Shown piece after piece: positions 31,332-32,105 of a DNA stretch of 32,105 nucleotides. Location of the stretch: positions 1 through 32,105 of the forward strand of contig JBKEBI010000040.1 in the NCBI GenBank assembly GCA_047973085.1, in the 5' to 3' direction. The notes under the pieces were generated by a model. That model was not told the origin of the DNA. It did not search any database and saw nothing but the letters and a program-made list of their open reading frames with translations. The stretch comes from JBKEDG01 sp047973085 (GTDB lineage: Bacteria > Bacillota_I > Bacilli_A > JBKEDG01). Position 1 is the stretch's first letter; every line of letters begins with the position of its first letter. Both the position numbers and the translations under genes were made by a program.

Positions 31332-32105
31332 ATGAAATATGAAGGTGCAGTATATAGACCTCCCAGCGAAGCAAATAGTATTATTTTGCAAGTTACTATA
31401 GGATGTTCTCATAATAAATGTACTTTTTGTTCTATGTATAAAGATAAGGAATTTAGAATCAGAAATACGAATGAGATTTTAGAAGAAATTAGATATTTAA
31501 GTACTACATATCCAAAAAGTTTTAAAAAATTCTTCTTAGCAGACGGCGATGCTTTAGTTATACCTACAGAAGAATTAGTTAAAATAATTCTTGAAATTAA
31601 AAAGTTTTTCCCTCATGCAAAAATATCCTCATATGCAACAGCTAAAGATGTTTTAAATAAGTCCAAAGAAGAATTACAGCATTTAAATTCATTAGGTTTA
31701 GAACTTATTTATATTGGTTTAGAATCAGGAAATAATGAGGTTTTAAACATGATTTGTAAAGATATAACTAGAGATGAAATGATTGAAGCAGGTAAGAAAT
31801 TAAAAGCAATAGGTTTTAAGCTATCAATAATGGTTATTTCTGGTTTAGGTGGAATAAGTTTATCTAATATGCATGCCATTGATTCTGCTGATGTACTAAA
31901 TAAAATTAATCCTGACTTCATTTCATTATTAACACTTATGATTAGCCCAAATACAAAACTACATAACGATATAACTAATAATCGCTTTAAATTACTTACG
32001 CCCAAACAAATTATGGAAGAAACTTTCCTATTTATAAAAAAACTAAATGTTTCAGACTGTATTTTTAGAAGTAATCATGCTTCAAACTATATTTCTCTTG
32101 CAGCT
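31332..32105 (+). CDS. radical SAM protein, uncharacterised family (partial, runs off the window)
   Basis: The first 258 codons of a longer gene; no stop occurs before 32105. It begins MKYEGAVYRPPSEANSIILQ. The cluster motif CX3CX2C is in IGCSHNKCTFCSMY (residues 33-40), then FFLADGDALV and YIGLESGNNEVL, the strands that hold SAM in Elp3/MiaB-like radical enzymes. The substrate is unknown. ATG at 31332 has GGTGA a few bases ahead. A TATAAT lies at about 31298-31303 but the -35 is weak. Confidence 0.9.
   Translation, partial: MKYEGAVYRPPSEANSIILQVTIGCSHNKCTFCSMYKDKEFRIRNTNEILEEIRYLSTTYPKSFKKFFLADGDALVIPTEELVKIILEIKKFFPHAKISSYATAKDVLNKSKEELQHLNSLGLELIYIGLESGNNEVLNMICKDITRDEMIEAGKKLKAIGFKLSIMVISGLGGISLSNMHAIDSADVLNKINPDFISLLTLMISPNTKLHNDITNNRFKLLTPKQIMEETFLFIKKLNVSDCIFRSNHASNYISLAA

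Overview
The window is AT-rich DNA (about 30% G+C by eye) from a low-GC Gram-positive bacterium (Bacillota, Clostridia or Erysipelotrichia-like; I cannot narrow it further). The evidence is strong purine-rich ribosome binding sites, sortase-type surface proteins with a C-terminal LTxTG signal, GatCAB amidotransferase, NAD-dependent DNA ligase, an anaerobic class III ribonucleotide reductase, and MerR, ArsR, PadR and MarR/OhrR regulators each beside their targets.

Layout. 1-2584: tail of an upstream gene, a large SpaA/Cna_B-type wall-anchored protein (+), and a tRNA-Arg(ACG) with its own promoter and terminator. 2585-3098: no conventional gene; it holds an about 100-bp element with imperfect terminal inverted repeats, a possible 36-residue hydrophobic peptide and two hairpins. 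3099-5133: a cupin plus alpha/beta-hydrolase operon (-) divergent from a MerR regulator (+), with a textbook 19-bp-spacer MerR promoter between them. 5292-7109: an arsenic locus with arsR and acr3 intact but arsC decayed. 7380-8675: an internalin-like leucine-rich-repeat wall protein whose best start codon lies out of frame across a run of seven A. 8893-9456: a lipoprotein. 9582-10572: PadR regulator with two DUF1048 proteins. 10602-11670: one-Cys OhrR-type MarR regulator with a glutathione peroxidase.

11695-13011 is an rRNA m5U methyltransferase. 13048-18941 is an operon read leftward: ligA, gatC, gatA, gatB and a lysine-rich single-pass membrane protein, joined by 1-8 nt overlaps up to gatB. 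19041-22153 (+) is a cobalamin riboswitch with a terminator followed by nrdD and nrdG. 22168-28921 (-) is a housekeeping operon prfA-prmC-murA-ygjP-like-dnaX-ybaB-recR, ending in a terminator. 29006-30455 (-) is a flavodoxin-like reductase followed by three small unrecognised proteins. 30647-31102 (-) is a YehR-like lipoprotein, and a radical SAM protein (+) starts at 31332 and runs off the window.

How it works together: most of the right half is core information processing (DNA ligation, tRNA amidation, replication clamp loading, recombination, translation termination, dNTP supply). The left half is accessory: surface adhesion, arsenic, peroxide and drug-type stress switches, each a small regulator-plus-target unit with a visible operator. 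The most notable signals are the poly-A frame switch at the start of the leucine-rich-repeat surface protein, the B12 riboswitch ahead of a B12-independent reductase, a near-identical 117-bp tandem duplication in dnaX, and the broken arsC. I see no wholly new multi-gene system; candidates for under-described units are the flavoprotein plus three-protein operon and the lysine-tailed membrane protein attached to gatCAB.
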